Numbered from the stretch's first letter, positions 1 through 6,489 are shown. The stretch: 9,976 nucleotides of DNA from Desulfobulbus sp. (GCA_011051825.1 DRKH01000175.1:1-9976); one strand, 5' to 3'. Program-made: numbers and translations. The notes: generated by a model from the letters alone, not told the origin.

Positions 1-29
1 GGGCAGAGAACTAGCCCTACCACCACCTG

Positions 30-137
30 TAACTGTTCAGGAGTGCTCCATATCTGTGCAGTCAGGCCTGTGAACTATAGTGATTCCTATGTGAATCAGG
101 CCTGACCGTGCAGAGATGGGGTGCTCCTGAACAGTTA
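30..137. repeat. Long imperfect inverted repeat (hairpin)
   Basis: Two 41-nt arms (30-70 and 97-137) are reverse complements at 34 of 41 positions and enclose a 26-nt loop. The outermost 14 bp (TAACTGTTCAGGAG in the left arm) and the innermost block (GTCAGGCCTG) are perfect. Read as plus-strand RNA, five of the seven mismatches are G-U wobbles. It lies just beyond the 3' end of the minus-strand SH3 gene, so it could end or protect that transcript, but no T-run follows it on that strand. The outer sequence recurs at 2102-2115, which points to a dispersed repeat family. Nothing else is recognisable in positions 1-165. Confidence 0.85.
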
Positions 138-165
138 CCTGAAATCTACTGGCGGCGGCAGCGGA

Positions 166-837
166 TTACAGCAATGAGCTGCGCCGTTTTTTGGTTCTTT
201 TGCCGGTAAGCAGCCCGATGCACCAGCCGGTGAGCAGAACTCCGGCACCGATGAGAAACCAGATCAGGGCGGAGCTTTTTTTCAGATCGGTATTTTCAAG
301 CTGGAGATTGGTCAGGCGGCTGGTGAGTTCCTTGAGCTGCTGCTCTGTTGCCACCAGTTTTTTCTTGGTCAGAATAACGTCTGCGGTGTCCTGCTGCAGA
401 CGCTGGTAATCGGCTTTAATGGTATCCCGTTCAGCCATGCAGTCGGTGAGTTCCTGTTCCGTTTTGTTATGGGCCTGAAGCAGTTCGCTCAAACGGCCGT
501 TTGTTGCGGCCAGTTGTTCCTTCAGTTTGGTTTTGGTCAGCGAAAGGGCGGTTACCTGCTCTTTCAACGGCTTTTCGTTGCTCAGGTAACGTTTAAGTAT
601 CCAGCCCTCTTTTCCACTCTTCAATTGAACTTTTGCCCAGTCCTTGTTCTCTTCAAGAAGAGTAACCATGGTCCCGTCTTCGATCACTGCAACTATTTTA
701 TAGCCGGTTCCCTGGCCGCGTCTGACCGGAACTTCGGCACTGGGTTTTACATACCATTGCGCAGCGGATACCGTTGAGCTGAACATACAGGGCAGCAGGA
801 GAAGGGTACAAAACAGGAGGATTGAGCCGAGCTTCAT
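166..837 (-). CDS. SH3b-domain, coiled-coil, membrane-anchored envelope protein (SH3-and-anchor / YgiM-like)
   Basis: A 223-residue protein with the architecture of the SH3-and-anchor (YgiM-like) family. Residues 1-25 form a signal peptide with a hydrophobic LLFCTLLLLP core and a VSA|AQ cleavage site. Residues about 27-85 are a bacterial SH3 domain, including VPVRRGQGTGYKIV and a GWILKRYL end. Residues about 90-187 are a long charged coiled coil. Residues about 190-211 are a transmembrane helix, followed by a basic tail (KRTKKRR). The expected topology is SH3 domain and coil in the periplasm, anchored in the inner membrane. The start is supported by AAGGA seven bases upstream. It lies 45 nt after the CNNM-CBS gene on the same strand, so the two are probably cotranscribed. 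SH3b domains often contact cell wall or peptides; the specific role here is unknown. Confidence 0.88.
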   Translation of the reverse strand: MKLGSILLFCTLLLLPCMFSSTVSAAQWYVKPSAEVPVRRGQGTGYKIVAVIEDGTMVTLLEENKDWAKVQLKSGKEGWILKRYLSNEKPLKEQVTALSLTKTKLKEQLAATNGRLSELLQAHNKTEQELTDCMAERDTIKADYQRLQQDTADVILTKKKLVATEQQLKELTSRLTNLQLENTDLKKSSALIWFLIGAGVLLTGWCIGLLTGKRTKKRRSSLL

Positions 838-882
838 GAAGAGATCCTTGGGCCGGTTGGATTGAGTATTGAAAGAAAAAAT

Positions 883-1938
883 TTATCGCTGTATACCATG
901 TTTTATCTTCTTTTGCCACAGCCTGCTGGTCTGCCGGGCCAGCTCTCTCATGTTGCGTGCCTTATCTGATTCGTCGACAATTTCCCGGCCGACAATTTCT
1001 TCAATAATGTCCTCCATACTGATGACCCCGGTTATGCTTCCGTATTCGTCGACAACCACAAACAGATGTTGGTGTCGTTCAAGAAAATCAATGAAAACCG
1101 CGTTGAGCGGGGCCGTCTCCGGGATGAAATAGACCGGGCGCATAATGTCTGCGAGCAGCACTGTATAGTTATTCTCCGCCGCCTCCATAAACACGTCTCG
1201 ACTCAGTACAATCCCCTGAATATTGTTCTGCTCCTTGTCAAATACAGGTACCCGGCTGTGCATTCTCCACTGTTCTTCAAGCTGGGCTGCTTCACCTATG
1301 TTGAGATGCATGTCCAGCATAAAGGTAACGGTCCTCGGAGTCATGACCTGACGGACGGTCTTGTTTTTGAGCTTGAGAATGTTGGCAATGACGGTTTCCT
1401 GTTGCTGCTCAATGGCTCCGGACTTGAGAGAGAGGCGGGCAATGGTCTGCAGCTCTTCGGCGGTAACCTGGCCACTGGTATTCTGCTGGGGAATAAGCCG
1501 GGTAATGGCCTGGCAGAAGAGGATAATCGGTTTTAAGACCAGGATCATGACATGAAGCGGCAGGGTTATTATCGGGCCGAGTTGTTTTGCATAGACAACC
1601 CCGATTGTCTTGGGCAGAATTTCTGAAAAGAGGAGGATTGCCAGCGTAAAACAGAGGGAGAACCACAGCAGACTGTTCTGCCCGAAGACGGCTACGGCTG
1701 CAGCACCGGCAACGGCGGCCCCGATGGTGTTGGCGATGGTGTTTAAGGTGAGAATAGCCGTTATGGGCTGGTCGATATTTTCCTTCATGGACCGCATCAG
1801 GCCGGCCTGACGCGGGTGCCTGTCCTGCATCAATTCAACCTGACTGGCGGAAAGTGAGTACAGCACCGCCTCAAAAACGCTGCACATGGCGGAAATGAGA
1901 ATGGCGCTGCAGATTGAAACAATGAGTATGGTGAACAA
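883..1938 (-). CDS. DUF21/CNNM transmembrane protein with tandem CBS domains (hemolysin/CorB-like)
   Basis: A 351-residue integral membrane protein. The N-terminal DUF21/CNNM domain has hydrophobic helices at about 2-28, 58-85, 88-115 and 120-146, with the family motif SEILPKTIG at 105-113. A CBS pair follows, at about 199-255 (opening MTPR) and 265-325 (opening IMRP). The second ends in a DEYG...GVISMEDIIEEIVG segment typical of the family. CNNM/CorB proteins are linked to Mg2+ or other cation export, with nucleotide binding at the CBS pair; transport has not been shown for this branch. Only about 25 residues follow the second CBS domain, so the C-terminal CorC_HlyC domain of longer relatives is missing. 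Translation appears to start at TTG, since AAAGGAGG sits six bases upstream and the next ATG (codon 19) would cut into the first helix. First gene of a two-gene minus-strand unit. Confidence 0.9.
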   Translation of the reverse strand: MFTILIVSICSAILISAMCSVFEAVLYSLSASQVELMQDRHPRQAGLMRSMKENIDQPITAILTLNTIANTIGAAVAGAAAVAVFGQNSLLWFSLCFTLAILLFSEILPKTIGVVYAKQLGPIITLPLHVMILVLKPIILFCQAITRLIPQQNTSGQVTAEELQTIARLSLKSGAIEQQQETVIANILKLKNKTVRQVMTPRTVTFMLDMHLNIGEAAQLEEQWRMHSRVPVFDKEQNNIQGIVLSRDVFMEAAENNYTVLLADIMRPVYFIPETAPLNAVFIDFLERHQHLFVVVDEYGSITGVISMEDIIEEIVGREIVDESDKARNMRELARQTSRLWQKKIKHGIQR

Positions 1939-1944
1939 AGGTGA

Positions 1945-1952
1945 CCTCCTTT
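1945..1952 (-). promoter_or_regulatory. Strong Shine-Dalgarno fixing a TTG start
   Basis: On the minus strand this reads AAAGGAGG, six nucleotides before the TTG at 1938-1936. No ATG or GTG lies at a comparable distance, so this site decides the CNNM-CBS start. Confidence 0.8.
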
Positions 1953-2033
1953 ACAAGAGTCTGTTTTTTGTATAGCTTACCGTAAAAATGATGACTTGCC
2001 AATTGAGCTTGTATCCATGATGGTGTATTGATG

Positions 2034-2061
2034 TTGGACATGAGTTCTTTTTTTCTGTAAT
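2034..2061 (+). promoter_or_regulatory. Weak candidate promoter for pepA
   Basis: TTGGAC (2034-2039) and TGTAAT (2056-2061) are 16 bp apart. The second hexamer differs from the -10 consensus at one base; the first is poor as a -35, although TGGACA one base over is better but gives only a 15-bp spacer. The sequence TTTTTCTGTAA is repeated directly at 2050-2060 and 2061-2071, giving a second possible -10. The divergent minus-strand unit must also have its promoter in 1939-2121, but I could not pick a convincing one. Confidence 0.3.
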
Positions 2062-2084
2062 TTTTCTGTAATTTTTTTTTGTAC

Positions 2085-2113
2085 CTGTTCAGGTGGAGGG
2101 CGCTCCTGAACAG
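2085..2113. repeat. Short palindrome related to the hairpin at 30-137
   Basis: CTGTTCAGG (2085-2093) and CCTGAACAG (2105-2113) form a perfect 9-bp inverted repeat with an 11-nt loop. The right arm and flank GCTCCTGAACAGTT (2102-2115) are identical to the outer right arm of the hairpin at 30-137. It sits in the divergent region between the CNNM-CBS gene and pepA, next to a T-rich tract at 2047-2080. That T-tract lies 5' of the hairpin on the plus strand, so this is not an intrinsic terminator for plus-strand transcription. Confidence 0.7.
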
Positions 2114-2180
2114 TTGCCTCTTTGTTAAAATCTCCGTCAGGAGCGATCAGCTCGGCAAAGAAAGAGAAACAGCCTGAGCA

Positions 2181-2185
2181 AAGGA
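2181..2185 (+). promoter_or_regulatory. Shine-Dalgarno deciding the pepA start
   Basis: AAGGA, eight nucleotides before ATG 2194. It supports the 520-residue protein over a 544-residue version starting at TTG 2122. Confidence 0.65.
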
Positions 2186-2193
2186 CCGAATAT

Positions 2194-3756
2194 ATGATTT
2201 CGATTACCGCTAAAAAACCGGAAAAGTTCAGGAGTGATCTCCTGGTCTATTGTGCCGTCCGGCGTAAGGATAAAATGCCGATCTGTGCGGAGAGTGTAAG
2301 AAAAGTCGTTAAATCGCTCTGGAAATCCGGCGATTTCAGAGCCAAGTCCGGAGAAACCGTTCTCTTGTATTCGGATCTTCTCGGCCACGGTCACGGCACC
2401 AGGCCTGCAGCCGCTCGAATTCTGATTGTCGGCCTTGGAGAGGCTAAGGAGAACGTTGATGAGGTTCGTGAGCAGCTGCGTCTTGCCGGTGGGACGGTAG
2501 CCGGTTCGGCTCGTAAGTGTAAGGCGGCAAAAGTGCTGGTTGTTCTGCCGCAGATGAAAGAAATACTGCCGCAGATGAAAGAAATTCTGCCGCAGATGCA
2601 AGAAATCAATGCGGCTGATACGGCGGAAGCCATGAGTGAAGGCCTTGTCCTGGGAAATTATTCCTTTGACCGTTATAAAAAAGAGGATAAGGACAGGCCT
2701 GAACCGGTACGGAAATTTTACCTGACCGGCTCGGATTCCGCCTCTTCCCTGAGGCGGGGGGCAAAAAGAGGGCTGGTAACCGCTGTTGCCGCCTGCAGGG
2801 CCCGTGACATGGCCAATGAACCCGGCAATGTCTGGACACCGGAAAAGTTTGCCCGATTTGGAAAAGAGCTGCAGCGAAGATATGGGATCAAGTGCCGGGT
2901 ATTGGAAAAGCCTGCCATGAAAAAGCTGGGCATGGGCGGTATCCTGGCGGTTAACCAGGGCTCGGCCAGCCCGCCGAAACTGGTTATCCTTGAATATATC
3001 AGCGATAAGAAAAATCCGACCCTCATGCTTGTCGGCAAGGGCCTGACCTTTGACTCCGGTGGTGTCAGCCTCAAACCGGCTGCCGGCATGGAGGATATGA
3101 AATATGACATGTGCGGTGGTGCTGCTGTTATAAGCGCCATGCAGGTTGTCGGTGAAGAGCAGCCGGCAAATGTCAACGTGATTGCCCTGATCCCGGCTAC
3201 GGACAACATGTCAGGTGGTGCAGCCGTCAAACCCGGTGATATTATTACCCACTTCGGCGGCAAGACTTCCGAGATTATTAATACCGATGCAGAGGGGCGC
3301 CTTATCCTGGCCGACGCTCTGGCCTATGGAATTAAAACCTATGGCCCGGATGCGGTTGTCGATCTGGCCACCCTGACCGGGGCCGTGATTATCGGTCTTG
3401 GTCATCATAAAACCGGGCTGCTGGCCAACAACGATTCGCTGGCCGGGAGGTTGCTGGCCGCCGGTGAATCTACCGGTGAGCCACTCTGGCGACTGCCGCT
3501 GGGACCGGAATATTCGAAACAGATTGAATCCAAGGTCGCTGATATCAAAAATACCGGTGGGCGTCCGGCCGGTACCATAACCGCTGCCGCCTATCTGCAG
3601 GAATTTGTCGGCGAAACCCCTTGGGCCCACTGCGATATTGCCGGCACGGCCTGGGGGTTTACAGAAAAATCGTATGTGCCCAAAGGCCCGTCCGGAATCG
3701 CCACCAGGACCCTGGTTACGCTTATTCGCAACTGGAAACCTTTGAACAAATCTTGA
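2194..3756 (+). CDS. pepA: Leucyl aminopeptidase (M17, PepA)
   Basis: A 520-residue M17 cytosolic leucyl aminopeptidase that removes N-terminal residues from peptides and normally works as a two-metal hexamer. The C-terminal catalytic domain is complete. Metal ligands and catalytic residues can be placed as K282 and D287 in GKGLTFDSGG, K294 in SLKP, D305 in MKYDM, and D365, E367 and R369 in the NTDAEGRLILADAL signature. Their spacing follows E. coli PepA closely. The N-terminal domain (about 1-170) carries an in-frame threefold heptad repeat at residues 118-138. The reading frame is open back to a TTG at 2122, but ATG at 2194 is preferred: AAGGA lies eight bases upstream, and the extra 24 residues do not look like family sequence. 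Transcribed alone, with a large palindromic element downstream. Confidence 0.95.
   Translation: MISITAKKPEKFRSDLLVYCAVRRKDKMPICAESVRKVVKSLWKSGDFRAKSGETVLLYSDLLGHGHGTRPAAARILIVGLGEAKENVDEVREQLRLAGGTVAGSARKCKAAKVLVVLPQMKEILPQMKEILPQMQEINAADTAEAMSEGLVLGNYSFDRYKKEDKDRPEPVRKFYLTGSDSASSLRRGAKRGLVTAVAACRARDMANEPGNVWTPEKFARFGKELQRRYGIKCRVLEKPAMKKLGMGGILAVNQGSASPPKLVILEYISDKKNPTLMLVGKGLTFDSGGVSLKPAAGMEDMKYDMCGGAAVISAMQVVGEEQPANVNVIALIPATDNMSGGAAVKPGDIITHFGGKTSEIINTDAEGRLILADALAYGIKTYGPDAVVDLATLTGAVIIGLGHHKTGLLANNDSLAGRLLAAGESTGEPLWRLPLGPEYSKQIESKVADIKNTGGRPAGTITAAAYLQEFVGETPWAHCDIAGTAWGFTEKSYVPKGPSGIATRTLVTLIRNWKPLNKS
2545..2607 (+). repeat. Three 21-bp tandem repeats inside pepA
   Basis: Three head-to-tail 21-bp units (2545-2565, 2566-2586, 2587-2607) encode LPQMKEI, LPQMKEI and LPQMQEI. 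Units 1 and 2 differ only at the last, silent base. Unit 3 has one further change (AAA to CAA) and its own last base. The near-identity at DNA level points to recent slippage or duplication. It adds whole heptads to the N-terminal domain and leaves the frame and the catalytic domain intact. Confidence 0.95.
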
Positions 3757-3804
3757 TCATGAACAAAAAACCTGCTTTTTCAAAGCATCCATATAATTGT
3801 TTTT

Positions 3805-4012
3805 AGGGGGTATCCACTTTGCTCTCCTAAATGCAAAATACGTAGGTTGGGTTAAGCGAGCAGCTTCCTCTTCATTATGTTGGGTTCGCTTATTTCCTGC
3901 AAACTCAATATGTTGAGGGTTTTCGGCGTCGGCGAACCCAACAACCGTGGAGCATGAAAAGCCGCTTAACCCAACCTGCACAGTGTCCAGGGAGAGTGAA
4001 GTGGATCCCCCT
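3805..4012. mobile_element. Nested palindromic MITE-like element
   Basis: A roughly 208-bp symmetrical element with no coding potential fills most of the 355-nt pepA-fbp gap. The outer arms (about 3805-3828 and 3988-4012) share AGGGGG, TCCACTT and CTCTCC. Inside, 3842-3858 pairs with 3963-3979 at 16 of 17 positions, around AGGTTGGGTTAAGCG. A second perfect 12-bp pair, TGTTGGGTTCGC, lies at 3878-3889 and 3932-3943. On both sides the two paired blocks are separated by exactly 19 nt of unrelated sequence. TTGTTTTT occurs directly on both flanks (3797-3804 and 4012-4019), a possible 8-bp target duplication, although it is low-complexity. As plus-strand RNA, the outer stem followed by the T-run at 4015-4020 could also end pepA transcription. 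The rest of the gap (3757-3796) shows nothing clear. Confidence 0.85.
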
Positions 4013-4048
4013 TGTTTTTTAATGCAGAAGTTCAGAGGTAAGACACTA

Positions 4049-4108
4049 ATGGCTCAACTCGAAAAGGAAGAGGCTCAACTCAAAAAGGAAGAGAAGAACA
4101 GGGAGTAG
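4049..4108 (+). CDS. Possible 19-residue leader peptide upstream of fbp
   Basis: ATG 4049 opens a 19-codon frame ending at TAG 4106-4108, three bases before the fbp start. The product is MAQLEKEEAQLKKEEKNRE. It is almost wholly charged and consists of two heptads plus a short tail, because a 21-bp unit is duplicated. A modest ribosome-binding site, AGAGGT, lies about nine bases upstream. The fbp ribosome-binding site (GGGAG, 4101-4105) sits inside its last codons, so translation of the two would be coupled if this frame is used. It matches no family I know. It may equally be an untranslated leader in which a duplication happens to stay in frame. Confidence 0.35.
   Translation: MAQLEKEEAQLKKEEKNRE
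4052..4093 (+). repeat. Two 21-bp tandem repeats before fbp
   Basis: Units 4052-4072 and 4073-4093 are identical at 20 of 21 positions; the difference, G to A, changes GAA to AAA. Each begins GCTCAACTC and ends AAGGAAGAG. They encode AQLEKEE and AQLKKEE in the small ORF frame. The unit length equals that of the repeat in pepA, although the sequences are unrelated. Confidence 0.95.
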
Positions 4109-4111
4109 TTT

Positions 4112-5131
4112 ATGGCAAAGAGAAAGGGGATAACCGTCAGCCGTCAGATCATGGACAGCCAGCTGCTGTATCCTGAGGCGACCGGTGAACTGACCGGTCT
4201 GCTCAACGAGTTGATCGTTGCCGGAAAAATCATCAGTGCGGAGGTTAATATGGCCGGTCTGGCCGACATCCTCGGACAGTCGGGTAAGACCAATATCCAG
4301 GGTGAGGACGTCCAGAAACTTGACGTCTTTGCCAACCAGACCATTAAGCGGCGCATGGAACAGTGCGGATATATCTGTGTCATGGCCTCGGAAGAAGAAG
4401 AAGGAATTATCCCGGTTCTTGACGGATACGAGGGCAAGTATACGGTCGCCTTTGATCCGCTTGACGGTTCTTCCAATATTGATGTCAACGTCAGTATAGG
4501 CACTATATTTTCTGTTCATCGGCGGATAAGTACCGGTAAGCAGGGAACGGCCGAGGATCTGTTGCAGAAGGGGAGTCGTCAGGTTGCCGCCGGCTATATC
4601 ATATACGGTTCTTCCACCGTAATGGTGTATACCACCGGTGACGGCGTTCACGGTTTTACGCTGGACCCCAGTGTCGGTGAGTTTTTTCTTTCTCACCCTG
4701 ATATCAAAATTCCGGAGGTTTCACAGTATTACAGTGTCAATGAAGCCTATACCAATTACTGGTTTGATGCGACCCGCAACTATATAGACTATGTCAAGGA
4801 AATTGACCCGGACAGCGGCAGGCCACTGAGCTTGCGTTATATCGGGTCACTGGTTGCCGATTTTCACCGCAACCTGATCAAAGGCGGTATCTTTCTCTAT
4901 GCCAGGGACAGAAAGAGTACGGATAAACCGGAAGGAAAGCTGCGTTTACTCTATGAGGCCGCCCCCCTGGCCATGGTGGTGGAACAGGCCGGAGGGCGTG
5001 CCATTACCGATGACGGACGCAGGATTCTGGATATTGAACCTACAAGCCTCCACCAGCGGGTTCCGCTGATTATCGGATCCAAAAAGGATGTGGATCTGGC
5101 TGAGGAGTTTTTTACCGGGGACAAATCCTGA
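4112..5131 (+). CDS. fbp: Fructose-1,6-bisphosphatase, class I
   Basis: A 339-residue class I FBPase, of the usual bacterial length. It hydrolyses fructose 1,6-bisphosphate to fructose 6-phosphate, the committed step of gluconeogenesis, in the cytoplasm with divalent metal. Visible motifs are the acidic ASEEEE at 92-97, the metal and substrate core FDPLDGSSNID at 114-124, GDGVHGFTLD near 176-185, the phosphate and sugar region RYIGSLVADFHR at 242-253, and the active-site signature GKLRLLYEAAPLA at 275-287 with the conserved E282. GGGAG six bases upstream supports the ATG. Three bases earlier a possible leader ORF ends, so translation may be coupled. The gene appears to be monocistronic. It fits an organism that grows on small organic acids and must make hexose phosphates. 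Confidence 0.97.
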   Translation: MAKRKGITVSRQIMDSQLLYPEATGELTGLLNELIVAGKIISAEVNMAGLADILGQSGKTNIQGEDVQKLDVFANQTIKRRMEQCGYICVMASEEEEGIIPVLDGYEGKYTVAFDPLDGSSNIDVNVSIGTIFSVHRRISTGKQGTAEDLLQKGSRQVAAGYIIYGSSTVMVYTTGDGVHGFTLDPSVGEFFLSHPDIKIPEVSQYYSVNEAYTNYWFDATRNYIDYVKEIDPDSGRPLSLRYIGSLVADFHRNLIKGGIFLYARDRKSTDKPEGKLRLLYEAAPLAMVVEQAGGRAITDDGRRILDIEPTSLHQRVPLIIGSKKDVDLAEEFFTGDKS

Positions 5132-5262
5132 CTCATACCGGTTGCCCCTTGCAGGAGCTTCCGGACAAGGACATTTTTTTTTATGCATCTTAAAAAAACC
5201 TGATTACCCGCAATCTTCAACCCGAGACAAGGGGAGCATCGCTCAATATAAAAAAGCATTAT

Positions 5263-5297
5263 GAACCCTCCGGATTTATGACGAATTCGGAGGGTTC
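5263..5297. promoter_or_regulatory. Strong 14-bp hairpin/palindrome upstream of the TRAP binding-protein gene
   Basis: GAACCCTCCGGATT (5263-5276) pairs with AATTCGGAGGGTTC (5284-5297) at 13 of 14 positions, and the one mismatch is a G-U wobble. The loop is TATGACG. It lies 92 bp before the dctP start and about 130 bp after fbp. No T-run follows, so it is not a standard intrinsic terminator. It could be an operator, a 5' leader structure, or a terminator lacking a U-tract. The rest of 5132-5389 has T9 and A7 runs (5174-5200) but no promoter I would defend. Confidence 0.55.
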
Positions 5298-5373
5298 TAC
5301 AGGCTGTCTCCGTACGCGGTGTTTTCCCTGATTTTGGTAAAGTTGAGCTTGGTATGTAAGCAGGTAAAAAAAT

Positions 5374-5378
5374 GGAGG
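5374..5378 (+). promoter_or_regulatory. Shine-Dalgarno deciding the dctP start
   Basis: GGAGG, eleven bases before ATG 5390. It overlaps an earlier in-frame ATG at 5372, whose own upstream region lacks a good site. The downstream ATG also gives a normal signal peptide beginning MKPVSK. Confidence 0.6.
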
Positions 5379-5389
5379 ACGTCGAAGTC

Positions 5390-6463
5390 ATGAAACCCGT
5401 TTCAAAATTACTGGTTGCTCTTCTGTTGGTCGTCTTTACAGCCCTGCCGGCGCTGGCGGCAAAAACCGTTAAATGGAAACTGGCCATGACCTGGCCTTCA
5501 ACCCTGACCCCACTGGCCTCGCCGCCGATTAAACTGGCCAAGATGGTCGAAGAGATGAGTGGGGGGAAGTTTATAATTAAAGTCGAAGGCAAGGAAAAAC
5601 ACAAAGCTCCTCTGGGTATCCTGGATATGGTTAAAGGGGGACAATATCAGATGGGTCACAGTGCCTCCTATTACTGGAAGGGAAAGGATATCAGTCTGGT
5701 GTTTTTTACGACCGTCCCCTTTGGCATGACCGCAACAGAGCAGTATGCCTGGTTTTATTATGATGGCGGCATGAAGCTGATGGAAAAGGCCTACGAAAAA
5801 TTCAAAGTATACAGCTATCCGGGTGGCAATACCGGTGTACAGATGGGTGGCTGGTTCAAGAAAGAGATCAACTCGCTTGCCGACCTGAAAGGTTTGAAAA
5901 TGCGAATCCCGGGCCTTGCCGGCGAGGTCTTCGCTAAACTCGGCGTCAATGTAACCAATATACCTGCCGGTGAACTGTACACCTCTCTGGACCGCGGCAC
6001 CATTGATGCGTTGGAGTGGGTCGGCCCGGGAATGGATATAAAAATGGGTTTCCATAAAATCGCACCATATTATTATACCGGCTGGCATGAGCCTGCATCC
6101 GAGATGCAGTTTCTCATTAATAAACGGGCCTATGACAAACTGCCGCCTGAGTATAAAGAGATGCTGCAGGTTGCCATGAAGGCGACGGCTGCTGATATGC
6201 GTTCGGAAAATTTTGCAGATTCCGCCAATGCCTGGGCCAAGATGAAAACCGAATATCCCAATATCAAAGTCAAAACTTTTCCTGTTCCGGTACTGAAGGC
6301 CATGAAAAAGGCCACCGATGAAATTCTTGACGGATACGCTGCAAAAGATAAGCAGTTCAAGACCATACTGGATTCCCAGCGTGCTTTTATGAAAAAGGCC
6401 CGCCAGTGGACTATCATTTCCGAGTATAATTATATCAAGACCTGCGAGGAGGTAACAAAGTAA
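5390..6463 (+). CDS. dctP: TRAP transporter periplasmic binding protein, TakP-like (2-oxoacid/lactate type)
   Basis: A 357-residue extracytoplasmic solute receptor of the DctP family. Residues 1-23 are a signal peptide (KLLVALLLVVFTALPALA). The mature sequence follows the TakP branch closely: QMGHSASYYWKGK, then GNTGVQMGGWFKKEI, KGLKMRIPGLAGEVF, DALEWVGP and YYTGWHEP. As I recall the Rhodobacter TakP structure, Q153, W215 and E239 bind a sodium ion and R174 holds the ligand carboxylate. The matching residues here are Q151, R172, W210 and E234, with the Q-R and W-E spacings conserved. Pyruvate, other 2-oxoacids or lactate are therefore likely ligands, though the exact one cannot be read from sequence. 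The segment after EWVGP (GMD) differs from the family's usual aromatic-x-D. It delivers ligand to the DctQM permease encoded downstream, from which a terminator separates it. The start is taken at 5390 rather than 5372. Confidence 0.92.
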   Translation: MKPVSKLLVALLLVVFTALPALAAKTVKWKLAMTWPSTLTPLASPPIKLAKMVEEMSGGKFIIKVEGKEKHKAPLGILDMVKGGQYQMGHSASYYWKGKDISLVFFTTVPFGMTATEQYAWFYYDGGMKLMEKAYEKFKVYSYPGGNTGVQMGGWFKKEINSLADLKGLKMRIPGLAGEVFAKLGVNVTNIPAGELYTSLDRGTIDALEWVGPGMDIKMGFHKIAPYYYTGWHEPASEMQFLINKRAYDKLPPEYKEMLQVAMKATAADMRSENFADSANAWAKMKTEYPNIKVKTFPVPVLKAMKKATDEILDGYAAKDKQFKTILDSQRAFMKKARQWTIISEYNYIKTCEEVTK

Positions 6464-6489
6464 ACCTCTGTTGCATTGCTCCCCGCCCC

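Noticed and set aside
2061..2113. The T-rich tract plus palindrome in front of pepA as a terminator.
   Set aside because: The T-run precedes the stem on the plus strand and becomes an A-run after the stem on the minus strand, so neither direction fits intrinsic termination.
2122..2193. A 24-residue N-terminal extension of PepA from TTG 2122.
   Set aside because: No ribosome-binding site is evident, the sequence is polar and unlike the family, and ATG 2194 has a well-placed AAGGA.
3757..3981. A 74-codon open frame on the minus strand across the palindromic element.
   Set aside because: It is a product of the palindrome, shows no family sequence and has no ribosome-binding site; the DNA symmetry explains it.
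4046..4696. A 216-codon open frame on the minus strand opposite fbp.
   Set aside because: The plus-strand frame encodes every FBPase motif; the antisense frame has no recognisable domain and follows codon bias of the opposite strand.
5174..5200. T9 and A7 runs after fbp as an intrinsic terminator.
   Set aside because: I found no stable GC-rich stem immediately before the T-run; the apparent symmetry is only T against A.
4951..5604. A 217-codon minus-strand open frame spanning the fbp end, the intergenic gap and the dctP start.
   Set aside because: It overlaps two well-supported genes and shows no domain or start signal.
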